A stretch of 64,000 bases of DNA from positions 168,996,275-169,060,274 of the forward strand of contig NC_133647.1 in the NCBI RefSeq assembly GCF_009905375.1. The letters run 5' to 3'. Made by a program: the position numbers and the translations under genes. Of this stretch, positions 8,939 through 19,238 are shown piece after piece (within the stretch, counting starts at the first letter, position 1; each line of letters starts with the position of its first letter). This DNA comes from Apium graveolens (lineage: Eukaryota > Streptophyta > Magnoliopsida > Apiales > Apiaceae). A model generated the notes under the pieces. It did not search any database. It had not been told where the DNA came from and saw nothing but the letters and a program-made list of their open reading frames with translations.

Positions 8939-11900
8939 TTGCAGGGCAACAGGAAAAATATTCTAGTTCTGGACAGTGGATGTTCAGGACATATGACTGG
9001 AAATAAAGCCCTGCTATCAGACTTTGTGGAGAAAGCTGGCCCAAGTGTTTCTTATGGAGATGGCAATATTGGAAAAACATTGGGATATGGCAATATCAAT
9101 CTTGGGAATGTCATCATTAAAGAAGTAGCTCTGGTCTCAGGACTTAAACACAATCTGCTGAGTATAAGTCAAATCTGTGACAGAGGTTATCATGTTGATT
9201 TCTTTGAAGAACACTGTGAAGTTGTGAGTAAATCCAAAGGCAAAGTTGTTCTAAAAGGATACAGGCGTGGTAACATTTATGAAGCTAAACTTTCAACAAG
9301 TACTGATGGTTCTGCAATCTGTCTGATGAGTAGAGCATCAATTGAAGAAAGCTGAAATTGGCACAAGAAACTCTCTCATTTAAATTTCAATAATATAAAT
9401 GAACTAGTCAAGAAAGATCTTGTGAGAGGACTGCCAAAGTCAGTATTTGCTCCTGATGGCCTTTGTGATTCTTGTCAGAAGGCCAAACAAAGAAAATCTT
9501 CATTCAAGAGCAAGACTGAATCATCAATTCTTGAGCCTTATCATCTACTACATGTTGATCTATTTGGACCAATGAATGTCATGTCTATTGCAAAGAAGAA
9601 ATATGCGTTGGTCATAGTGGATGAGTTCACCAGATACACATGGGTGTATTTCTTGCACACAAAAAGTGAAACTGCATCTATCTTGATTGATCATGTCAAA
9701 CATCTGGATAAATTGGTCAAAGATTCTGTGAAAACCATAAGGAGTGATAATGGCACTGAGTTCAAGAATTTGATAATGGAAGAGTTCTGCAAAAAACCAT
9801 GGAATTAAGCAGGAATTTTCTGCTCCTGGAACTCCACAGCAAAATGGAGTTGTTGAAAGGAAGAATAGAACTCTCGTTGAAGTTGCACGTACAATGCTTG
9901 AAGAAGCAAAGCTTCCAACCTACTTCTGGGCTGAAGCTGTGCAGACTGCTTGTTTTACTCAAAATGCAACACTCATTAACAAGCAAGGAAAAACACCATA
10001 TGAGATGGTGAAGAAAAAGAAGCCAAATCTGAAGTACTTTCATGTATTTGGATGCAAGTGTTTTGTTCTCAAGACTCATCCTGAACAACTATCTAAATTT
10101 GATCTAAAAGCTGATGAAGGAATCTTTGTTGGATATCCACTTTCCACAAAAGCCTTCAGAGTCTATAATTTGAGAACAAGAGTGATCATGGAATCTATCA
10201 ATGTCTCTTTTGATGACAAGAATATTACTGGTCTTGAAGATTTTATTGATCATGATCAGCTGAGATTTGAAAATGAAGACTCAAGTTCTGATAGTGAAAA
10301 TCCTGACAGTCTAAGTCCTGATACTGTAAACTCTGATGGATTAAACTCTAATGTTATTGAAACTGTGGTGACTACGCCAAAGGAAGATGCACCTATGCAG
10401 GGGGAGCATACTCAAGAACATACCACATCTCAAGAAGCATCAGAACATACATCTGGCTCTTCAAGTTCTGATTCGTCAAGTTATGACAAGCCAAGTTCTG
10501 ATAGTTCTGAAAATCTAAATTCTGAAAAATCCAACTCAGAGAGCATAGTTTCAGGGGAAGCATCAGAAAATGAAAATGAAGACAGCATGGATCATGGGGG
10601 AGCATCCAGTTCTAGAGAAAACCTTTCATCTTCAAGGAAGTGGACTAAATCACATACACCTGATTTGATAATTGGAAATCCTGATGCAGGTGTCAGAACT
10701 AGAACAGCTACTTCAAACGAGTGTCTTTATAATTCTTTTCTCTCTCAGACTGAGCCAAAGAAAGTGGAAGAAGCTCTTCAAGATGCTGATTGGGTGCAAG
10801 CAATGCAGGAAGAGTTAAATGAATTTGAAAGAAACAAAGTCTGGACCCTAATGCCAAGACCAAAGAATAGATCTGTTGTTGGTACAAAGTGGGTATTCAG
10901 AAACAAAACTGACAGTGATGGCATAATTACAAGGAATAAGGCAAGGCTGGTTGCAAAAGGATATTCTCAACAGGAGGGAATTGATTATGATGAAACATTT
11001 GCACCAGTTGCTAGGTTAGAAGTCATAAGGATATTTTTGGCTTATGCTGCTCACAAAAAGTTTACTGTCTTTCAAATGGATGTGAAAAGTGCTTTTCTCA
11101 ATGGAGAATTGGAGGATGAAGTATATGTTGAACAACCTCCAGGCTTTGTAGATACCAAACATCCAGATTATGTCTACAGGCTTGATAAAGCACTTTATGG
11201 ACTTAAGCAAGCTCCTAGAGCATGGTATGAGACTTTAGCTCAGTTTCTTATGGAAAGTGGATTCAACAGAGGAACAATAGACAAAACACTGTTCTACCTC
11301 AACCATGGAAAGGACTTACTTCTGGTCCAGATTTATGTTGATGATATCATTTTTGGATCTACAAATGACAGACTTTGTAAGAAGTTTGCCAAACTAATGC
11401 AGTCAAGGTATCAGATGAGTATGATGGGGGAACTTAGCTATTTTCTGGGCCTTCAAGTCAAGCAAAATGAAGAAGGCACTTTTATTTGTCAAACTAAGTA
11501 CACCAGAAACTTGCTGAAGAAATTTGGAATGCAAGATTGTTCAAGTGCATCCACTCCCATGGCCACTGCAACAAAACTGGATAAGGATACTGGTAAATCA
11601 GTAGATATTACTGATTACAGAGCTATGATTGGCTCTCTACTCTATCTAACTGCTAGTAGACCTGATATCATGTATGCTACCTGTCTTTGTGCAAGATTTC
11701 AAGCAGATCCAAGAGAACCTCACTTAACAGCTGTGAAAAGAATTTTTAAATATCTTAAGGGAACAGCTGATCTGGGATTATGGTATCCCAGAGAATCAGA
11801 TTTTAAACTAATAGGTTACTCAGATGCAGATTTTACAGGTTGCAAAATTGACAGGAAAAGCACAAGTGGAAGCTGCCAATTTCTTGGAGGCAGATTAGTT

Positions 11901-12290
11901 TCTTGGTTTAGCAAGAAACAAAAGTCAATCTCCACATCAACTGCAGAAGCAGAGTATATTGTTGCAGGAAGCTGTTGTACACAGATTCTTTGGATGAAGA
12001 ATCAGTTACTGGATTATGGGTTAACCTATTTCAAAATCCCTATTTACTGTGATAATCAAAGTGCTATTGTTATGACAGGTAATCCAGTTCAACACTCTAT
12101 GACAAAGCACATCAGCATCAGGTACCACTTCATCAGGGAACATGTAGATGAAGGTATAGTGGAATTGCACTTTGTTCCAACAGATCAACAACTAGCAGAT
12201 ATCTTCACAAAACCATTGTGTGAAGCTACCTTTACAAGATTGGTAAATGAACTTGGAATGGTTTCAGGTTCTTTTTCTAAATCTGCTTAG
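8939..12290 (+). pseudogene. pol of copia-1: protease, integrase, RT, RNase H
   Basis: Protease lies at 8939-9355 with the DSGCSGHMTG active-site block. A TGA at 9353-9355 replaces a TGG seen in copia-2. The integrase zinc region and catalytic core follow (9356-9808: HVDLFGPM, then RSDNGTEF). One extra A in an A-run near 9790 shifts the frame, and the rest, including the third acidic residue ([10 protein letters not shown]), continues in another frame that is open from 9894 to 12290. That frame encodes the integrase C-terminus, a Ser/Asp-rich linker, reverse transcriptase ([24 protein letters not shown]) and RNase H ([24 protein letters not shown]). The RT/RNase H part is intact and ends at a normal TAG. 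As a whole the polyprotein cannot be made from this copy. Confidence 0.88.
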
Positions 12291-13643
12291 TTTTGTTCTG
12301 TTGCATCAGACTTTATGATCAGTATTTACAGAATTTAATCTCTTTGTGTATTCTGTGCTTAATTGAAAAATGTGTTTAAGTACTGACTGTTGTCTGATAT
12401 ATGTTTCTAAACTCTGATAAGTGATATGTCTGTTTAAGTAACTATTCAATCCTATGAGGATAACTGTGCTAGATGCTGACCTAGTAGTTTTCAATAAACA
12501 AGGGATCCCATGTAAGAAGTAATTATTTCTGTGGAAATCTATTGACACAAGCAAATTCTGATAATTGAGCTTAGTTGAGTTTACTTTGTCTATCTTATTA
12601 CTAAGTCACAAACTAGACTAATGCTACTCATCTGTTAAGTTCTGATGCTAGTAAATCTGTTGAATGAACTAAGTGCTGATAAACCTCACTTATCAAAAGA
12701 AAAAGAAAGTGAAACAAGGATTAAAAATCAGGTACTCCTTTGAGATCTAGTGTAAAAGTGTGGAAGGGAAGACCCAAGTGCATTGCTGGTATTAAGTAAT
12801 ATGCATCAGAAAAGCAAATAAAATATTTTCTTGGTGACTTTTCACACTCTATGATTACTAGAGAAATACTCTGATAATAGCATAAATTCTGATAAGCAGT
12901 CGTGACTCACTTACACTGAGAAGCCACTGTAAAATGGAATTTAAAAAGATGCATAAAATTAGCACAAAATAGTTGAGGTGGACTCAAGCATGAACTCATT
13001 CAACAGTAGGTTTCAGAATAATGACAGCTCTTTAGCAAAGTTTTAGTTATGCCTTATTTCTAAGATGTACTGAAGTGAATCAGACTTTACTCTTTGTCTG
13101 ATATTTAGCTTAATGCACACACTAATCACTCCATATGAATGATGAAAATCACTGTGGTGATCTATGTTGTTTTAGATGAACAATCATTGTGTCACATTGC
13201 ACAAATTCTGAGGACAAGTTCTGATTACATGTTCTGATGATTAAGTTCTGAAGAATATAAATCAGAATTTGTGTGAGAATTTACTAAGATAGGCATTCAT
13301 TTTTCGAGTTAAGAGATTATGTTCTGATGACTGTTAAGTTATGATATAAGTCTAAGTTCTGATATTCACGTCTGATTCTTTACTTGACTTATTTGTGGAT
13401 AAAATTTGACAACAGTCTCAGTTCAAACCTGAATATGTTGAAGTGGAAGATTAACAGTCACTATAGTTAGGGATAGTGGTACTCGTACATGAAAAATCAA
13501 CTTTTACTTGCTTCTTGTGCGCATTAAACCATGTTTTCTCTTTCCAATGAATGTTTTTCTTTTTCCAAGTCTGGGGAGACGAGGTAGAATTAATTCCACC
13601 TGTCAGCATTAAAATTCTTTGTGTCTCCTGGCATTCTCTTGCC
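12291..13643 (+). other. Post-pol spacer of copia-1
   Basis: This is a 1.35-kb non-coding spacer between pol and the first accessory gene. It is conserved in copia-2 (43246-45849, there split by a solo LTR). It contains repeated AGTTCTGAT words and, at 12899-12927, a 29-base block almost identical to one in the tRNA-Asp-primed element at 20255-20283. The last 150 bases before the TATA box are also conserved between copies and probably act as a promoter. Confidence 0.6.
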
Positions 13644-13651
13644 TATATAAG
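13644..13651 (+). promoter_or_regulatory. TATA box of the small accessory gene
   Basis: TATATAAG lies 84 bases upstream of the ATG at 13728. Copia-2 has TATATAAA in the same place (43238-43245, minus strand), followed by a pyrimidine- and CA-rich leader. Conservation in a non-coding region of two diverged copies supports a real internal promoter; activity is untested. Confidence 0.55.
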
Positions 13652-13727
13652 CAACCACTTCACATCAGCCTTCCCATCAAATCTTTTATCACAAACTCAT
13701 CTTCATACTTTTTCTATCAAAAATACC

Positions 13728-13997
13728 ATGGTCAGATACAATATGTTTTTGAACTACGAAACCTTCAACATGGAGCTAAGCTGTGCCGATTGGCAGCAGG
13801 AATCGCACGTCACTGCCATTCATGATGAGATATGGGACTCTGTTCCCCAGGAGGTACTCACCCACCTCCTGTTCTTCTATATAGATTACCATCGCCATCT
13901 GGAGCGATTGGAGGAGGAAAGGTTGGAAGTTCTCCACCAGCAAGAGCGAATCATACGACTCGCCATTTTGTTTGTCGAGAGTAGGAAGAAGAAATGA
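13728..13997 (+). CDS. Small accessory protein of copia-1 (89 aa)
   Basis: The ATG at 13728 lies in a good plant context (ACCATGG) and opens an uninterrupted 89-codon frame starting MVRYNMFLNYETFNMELS. The middle reads EIWDSVPQEVLTHLLFFYID, followed by a strongly helical, Glu/Arg-rich segment (HRHLERLEEERLEVLHQQER) and a basic tail ESRKKK. There is no signal peptide or zinc motif. The homologous frame in copia-2 (42899-43168) has the same length and about two-thirds identity, with one CAG-to-TAG-type stop. I do not recognise the family. A conserved TATA box upstream and its own 3' region suggest it is transcribed separately from gag-pol. The start at 13728 was chosen over an upstream in-frame extension because only from here on does copia-2 match. 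Confidence 0.6.
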   Translation: MVRYNMFLNYETFNMELSCADWQQESHVTAIHDEIWDSVPQEVLTHLLFFYIDYHRHLERLEEERLEVLHQQERIIRLAILFVESRKKK

Positions 13998-14558
13998 TTT
14001 ATTTTCTTCTTCCTGTTTTTCTTCATCATCAGCCTTGCCCTGCTTCTTGAGCTAGGACAAAGGCTGTTGACGTTAGGTTTAGAAGCTTAGGGAAATCTTG
14101 TACAAGTTCTGATGTAATTTAAATTTCATGAATGTATTCTCTTGATATATTAATGAAATTTGTTTTTGTTTCAAGATCTTGTCTCTGAGATATTTTAATG
14201 CATTGTTAAATCCTGATACATATTCATATTCTGATGACCATATAAATTATGTTTTAATTTAAGTTCTGATTTTCCTTCATCTGTACTTACTCATCTGATT
14301 TATCTTGGTCATTTTCACTCGATTTATTTTCAGAATATTAATGTTGCAGTGAACAATAATTAAATAAGTGGGAACGGTTTCAATTCTGAATTAAAACTGT
14401 TTCACCTTGATTAATGGAATATCTGGGTAAGTGGAACGGTTTTTCTTTGAAAAACTACAAGTGGGTAAGTAATGATTACTGTTTTCTCGCGCCAAGTAAC
14501 TATCCGTTATTACTGCATGTCTGACAGGTTTCCAACGGTAACATTTTTTTTGTTGAGT
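13998..14558 (+). other. 3' region of small gene and upstream region of large gene
   Basis: There is no ORF. The first part, with an ATATATTAATGAAATTTG stretch near 14145-14165, is conserved in copia-2 and could serve as a poly(A) region. The second part (about 14340-14555) contains blocks conserved in copia-2, notably CATGTCTGACAGGT followed by AACGGT near 14518-14540, and leads into the next TATA box. Confidence 0.4.
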
Positions 14559-14566
14559 ATAAGTAA
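14559..14566 (+). promoter_or_regulatory. TATA box of the large accessory gene
   Basis: TATAAGTA lies 155 bases upstream of the ATG at 14714, with a CT-rich leader between. Copia-2 has the same TATAAGTA (42328-42335 minus) and the same type of leader. This is a second conserved internal promoter candidate in this element. Confidence 0.5.
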
Positions 14567-14713
14567 GACATAGAGAGGATTTTTTAATCTTTTATTTCCT
14601 TTCATACTTTTTCTCTCTACTTGCTTTTACTCTCTTTCTTCTTCTCACGTTGGTTTTTCATACAGACATTTTATCAAACACCTAACAGGCACTCTTAAAT
14701 CTCAATTTTTCTC

Positions 14714-17700
14714 ATGGCACCAAAGGATTTAATCATTGATGGAGCTAAATTTGTTCCAAACAACTATGCTGCAATTCTTGATCATGCTGAAGCTCCATCT
14801 GAATTGCATTTTGTGCAAGATCTTCTTGCACACAGTGAGATTGGGTATGCATTGACCCAGCCTTCAGTCTTTTTGAGCCAACAAGTTATGACATTTTGGC
14901 GGACTGGGCACTTTGATAATGGTGGTACACATGGCACTCCCAGTATTGTTTTCGAAGTGGGTGATTCTTCATATACAGTCACTCCTGGTACAATACGCAA
15001 GGCTCTACATCTCCCAGAAGGATGTACTTTTTCAATTCCACAGGAATCAGCTCTTCAGGAGTTAATGGCCAGTTTGGGATATGAACAGAGTTTGGCAAAG
15101 CTTGGGCAGTTGAAACAGGCTCATATCAGGAGGGAATGGAGCTTCTTCTTCGACTGCATCACTAAAGCTTTTGGGAACAAGTGTTCCAATTTTGATGCTA
15201 TACCTATAATGAGTCAGCACATCGGGTATGCTATTATAAACCAAACTCATTTTGATTTTGCAACTGCTATAATTGGTTTTATTGGGGATAGGATGACAGA
15301 GGATAGGAATGTTGTCTACTTTGCTAGATTCTGTCAACTTATATATACTTTTTGTACTGATGAACCTCAATTAGTCAGTTCCTCAACTCCGCCTTTTAAG
15401 GTTGCAAAAAGTTACTTTAATGACCTGATAAATGCTGACACTAAGAAATCAGTGGTTAGACGTTTACAGATTCTTCAGTCTGTAAAACAGATCTTAGTAA
15501 ATGCTGATCCTGATACTTATAGATCTGTTTATTCTGATGTCCAACCAACAACAACCTCCCAAACACCACAACAACCATCAGCACCTACCACTCATTCTAC
15601 ACAACCAACCCTCAGGCAATATATCAAATCCTATCTCTCCACTTCACAGACAGTTCAACCCTCATCCTCAGCACCTACTGTGAAGCCTTCATCTTTCAAA
15701 CCTAAGAGGACAAAGACTGTTCCTCAAACACCTCAAAAGAGAAGGAGGATTGCTTTGAGAGATGAATCTGATACTGAGGAACAGGTTCCTTCTTCAGAAC
15801 CTGTTGTTAAAGAAGCTGAGAAAGTGACTTCTCAGAAGGATTCTGGAATTGGGGGATCTAGGCTTCTCAAGAGGCTTAGAAGAATGACTGTTCCTGAAAC
15901 TCCCAAGGAATCCATATCTACAAAGAGATACAAGAAACAGAGGGCAAAAAGGCCAGTTTCAGATGATGAAGAAGCAGCAGCTAAGGAAGGGGATCAGGAA
16001 TCTCTGATCTCACAAGAAAAGGAATCTGCTCCAGTCTCTACTTCTCCATCAACTCCAACTCAGGAAGCTGTTATTGAAAAGGCCACCACACCATCTATAT
16101 CTCCTGTTAATCCAGGCACAAGTGCTGATATTGATATTCATATCTTGGTTGTGCCTGAAGTAATTCTCTTAGAAGCTCCAACAGCAAATAATCCATCAAC
16201 AACACCTGTTACTGATGCTGTACAAACTCCAGAGTTATCTACTACACCTTCTCTGTATCTAGATGCTGATGATCAGAATATAGGTGAGCATCAGGATATG
16301 GTTGTTGATCAGAACTTAGAACCAGATCAGCAATTAGAGGATGCTGAAGCCTCCATTGCTACTCACACTGTTGTTTTATCAGAAGATACTGATTCTTTAA
16401 GTTCTGATGCTGCAAATGCTGGAGATACTGGTGATGCTGCTCCAAATGCAGATGCTGATGAAGCAGGTCCTTCAGGACATGCTCCTCAACAAACTATTCT
16501 TAAGTCTGAACTCGTTAAGAAGTTTGTTACCGGAGAAGCACCAGTGCCTTGGAGTGAAACTCCTGCAGGACATGAGTGGACTAAGGAATGAAACTCAGTT
16601 TCCTGTGTTCCAACTGCAAAGCATCTTGCTGAGCACTTGACTAAAGCTGATGAGATGTTATTTACTGATGATTTCAAAACACAGCTTAGAGTCACTGCAT
16701 TGAGTACTAAACATCTACAACGTCTTCATTATACTACTCATGCAGAGCTACACAAGATTCAGGAAGAATTTATCAAACAAGATCAAGTCCACAAGATTGA
16801 TAAGAAATAATTCTTCAAACCTACCTTTGACAAGATTGCTTTTATTGAGAAGACTCAGGAGAAACAACAAGCTCAGATTGATGATATTCTGAAAAATCAA
16901 GCTTCTCAGCAATCTCAACTTACTGAAATCCAAGCCTCAGTGGAATTGCTTGTCTCTCTTCTACTACCTGCTGATGCCAAAAAGGGGGAGAAAGTAATTA
17001 AGTCCAAATGCAAGACTGATAAGACACTCAAAGGAAAGGATGATGAAAAGGATGACCAAGGAAACTCTGGAATGGGTAGAGGTCATAGTCAAGGTAGAGG
17101 TTTCTCATCAAGAAAAGCTGAAATCACAAGTCACAGGACAAGTTCTGATGCTGGAAAAAGAATTAGTTCTGCTACTGGTAAAAGGATAATTTCTGATGAA
17201 CTTTTAGATCTTGATGAAGAAATGTCAAGACAATTATTTCTTCAGGAAAATCCAGGAATGGACTTGGAGAGTTTAATGGAAGAAGAAGCCAGACTTAAAT
17301 CAGAAAAAGTCACATCTAAATCTGAAGCTTCGGGTAAAAAGACACTTCCAAAACTCAAAGGCATTGTGATAAAAGAAAGGACATATACTGAAGCAACATT
17401 GGCTAAATCACAACCGCAGATAGATCCAAGATCCAAGGGTAAAGAAAAGGTTGGTGAACCTATCAAGGTTTATGTGCCTCCTGAGAATGAAAAAATCACT
17501 GATGAAAAGGATGATCTTGCTCTGACTTCAAGAAAAGTTCATAAAATAACCTCTGACATGGCTCAAGTTGTTCAGAGTCAAGAGACAGTAAGTTCTGATA
17601 TTTCAAAGAAGCAAGTAACCTCTGACATAGCTCAAGTTAACTTGATATCAGAAGATAGACCAAAGAAACTCCTACCAGGATTCACTAAAGCAAAACAGAC

Positions 17701-18437
17701 TCAACCTCTGAAGACTGCTGCAAGTGGTTTTGAAGCAAGAGTAGTTACTGGAAAGGAAGCAAGAGATAAAACTGGATTGGGAAGTGCTGATGAAAGAAGA
17801 ATACAGAACACTACCAATGATCCAACTTCCTTGAGTGAACCAGGTATTGGAGCAATTCCTGAGAGATTGAAACAACTGGAATCTGTACAAATGGTTTACC
17901 ATACCTACTTGAAAGAACACATCTTGTTGTACTTTATGACAGATGGTAGGGTTTATCATAGGGCAAAATGTCATTCCATTGAAGTATTTTGAAGAACTGG
18001 AGCATGTACTATTCTTACTTCAAGTGGATGACAGATTGACAGGAAGTGCTGCAAACTATTTGAAGGATCAGATTCAGAGACAGAAAAGACTTTATTCTGT
18101 TAAGTCTGACAACACATATGTTCCAAAGTACAGAGATCACAAGGGTGATATAGTTGAAATGAAGCCCAACACTGCTAAAATTATAACTACCTTTCTGGGT
18201 TACAGGGCTGTGGAATTCAATCTTGAGTCTGATAAAGCTTATTTAATCAGACTGGATCAGGATATAAGAAAAGCAAAGATTAATGATCTCAGGGCTGCAA
18301 TCTTTCAAATTGGTGAAGATAATGCAGAGCTTAAAGATGCTAAAAGGAGAATGATTGATGAACTTAGATATGCTGAGAGATGTTTGTTGAAGAACTATCT
18401 CAGAACAACTCCTGACATCAGAGAGATCAGAAAGTGA
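14714..18437 (+). pseudogene. Large accessory ORF of copia-1 (~1,240 aa ancestral)
   Basis: The frame opens MAPKDLIIDGAKFVPNNYAA and is open to 16591. It stops at a TGA where copia-2 has TGG, continues past a TAA near 16807 to 17992, and is completed in another frame (17994-18437) after a small deletion. N-terminal residues 1-230 look globular (an IRKALHLPEG-like segment, then REWSFFFDCITKAF, then IIGFIGDRM and FARFCQLIYTF). The order resembles the accessory ORF that databases often call longin-like in asterid LTR elements; that is recalled, not searched. Residues about 270-600 are Pro/Ser/Thr/Glu-rich and low complexity. The C-terminal half has coiled-coil and Lys-rich stretches and a well-conserved helical end. 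No transmembrane or signal segment is seen, so it is not an obvious envelope protein. Confidence 0.65.
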
Positions 18438-18630
18438 AGCCAAGTCAAGATCTACAACTGCTTAAATTCTGATATTTGTACAGACTGAAGTTTTTATCAG
18501 AAGTTAAAGATTGGTAAAGCTTTAAGGACTGTAAGTTGTAGTTATCTAGTCTTATTCTCATGCATTTGTACTTAATGTTTTTGACATCATCAAATATCTG
18601 TTAAACTTGTATATTATGCTAATTTACAAG
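18438..18630 (+). other. 3' untranslated segment of copia-1
   Basis: This is non-coding sequence between the accessory ORF and the polypurine tract. It is conserved in copia-2 at 38234-38425. Confidence 0.5.
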
Positions 18631-18641
18631 TTGGGGGAGAT
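18631..18641 (+). other. Polypurine tract of copia-1
   Basis: TTGGGGGAGAT lies directly before the 3' LTR start TGTTAGATA. The same tract precedes the LTRs of copia-2, copia-3 and, in shorter form, the TRIM. Confidence 0.85.
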
Positions 18642-19233
18642 TGTTAGATATATTTGATAATGTCATGGCTAATATGATTCATGTTTAGTTTTCAGATCTT
18701 ACTTAAACAGGATAAATCAGTACTTACTGGAAGTCAGGACTTAAGGATATCAGTACTTATATTATCAGGAGATAATCATAAGAAGATGGATATCAGAACT
18801 TAAGTGCTGAAGGACGTTCAGATAAGGACAGTAGCTGATTAAAGGAAAGAAGATTGAGATAAACATAAGAAGAGATATGCATGAAGAAGGAATTCTATGA
18901 AGAATAGAATACTTGAAGAAAAGATATCTGATTGATATATTTTAGGAAGCAGAATTATATTCCATATCAATTAGCGATTATCTTGTAACTGTGTAGTATA
19001 TAAACACAGACATAGGGTTTACACTTGAAGTGTTATCATATTCGAGAAGATTATTCATTGTAACCCTAGCAGCTCTCGTGATATTTGTTCATCACTGAGA
19101 GGTAACAGTTCCATACTGTAACAGAGTTTATTGTTTCAATAAAGTTTGTTTTCTGTTACTTGAAATATTAAAAGTTCGATTTGATTGTATTTTACACTGT
19201 ATTCACCCCCTCTACAGTGTGTGTGACCTAACA
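18642..19233 (+). repeat. 3' LTR of copia-1
   Basis: This is a 592-bp LTR with intact TG...CA ends, about 99% identical to the 5' LTR, and followed by the target duplication ATGTC. Confidence 0.92.
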
Positions 19234-19238
19234 ATGTC

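Larger units (their letters stand above)
5944..19233 (+). mobile_element. copia-1: full-length 13.3-kb Ty1/copia element
   Basis: LTRs at 5944-6533 and 18642-19233 bound a 12.1-kb internal region with a tRNA-iMet PBS, gag, pol in the copia order (protease, integrase, RT, RNase H), a long post-pol spacer with two extra ORFs, and a polypurine tract. Exact 5-bp duplications ATGTC flank it (5939-5943, 19234-19238). By eye the LTRs differ by about five substitutions and one 2-bp indel (about 1%), so insertion is recent. Every main ORF nevertheless contains a stop or frameshift, so this copy is probably not autonomous. Extra ORFs after pol, several zinc knuckles in gag and the large size suggest the Sirevirus (SIRE/Maximus) lineage; that is inference. 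Copia-2 is a second member of the same family. Confidence 0.93.

Noticed and set aside
14714..18437. Envelope gene as proposed for SIRE-type elements
   Set aside because: No signal peptide, transmembrane helix or cleavage-site-like motif is visible; the protein looks like a globular domain plus coiled coils.
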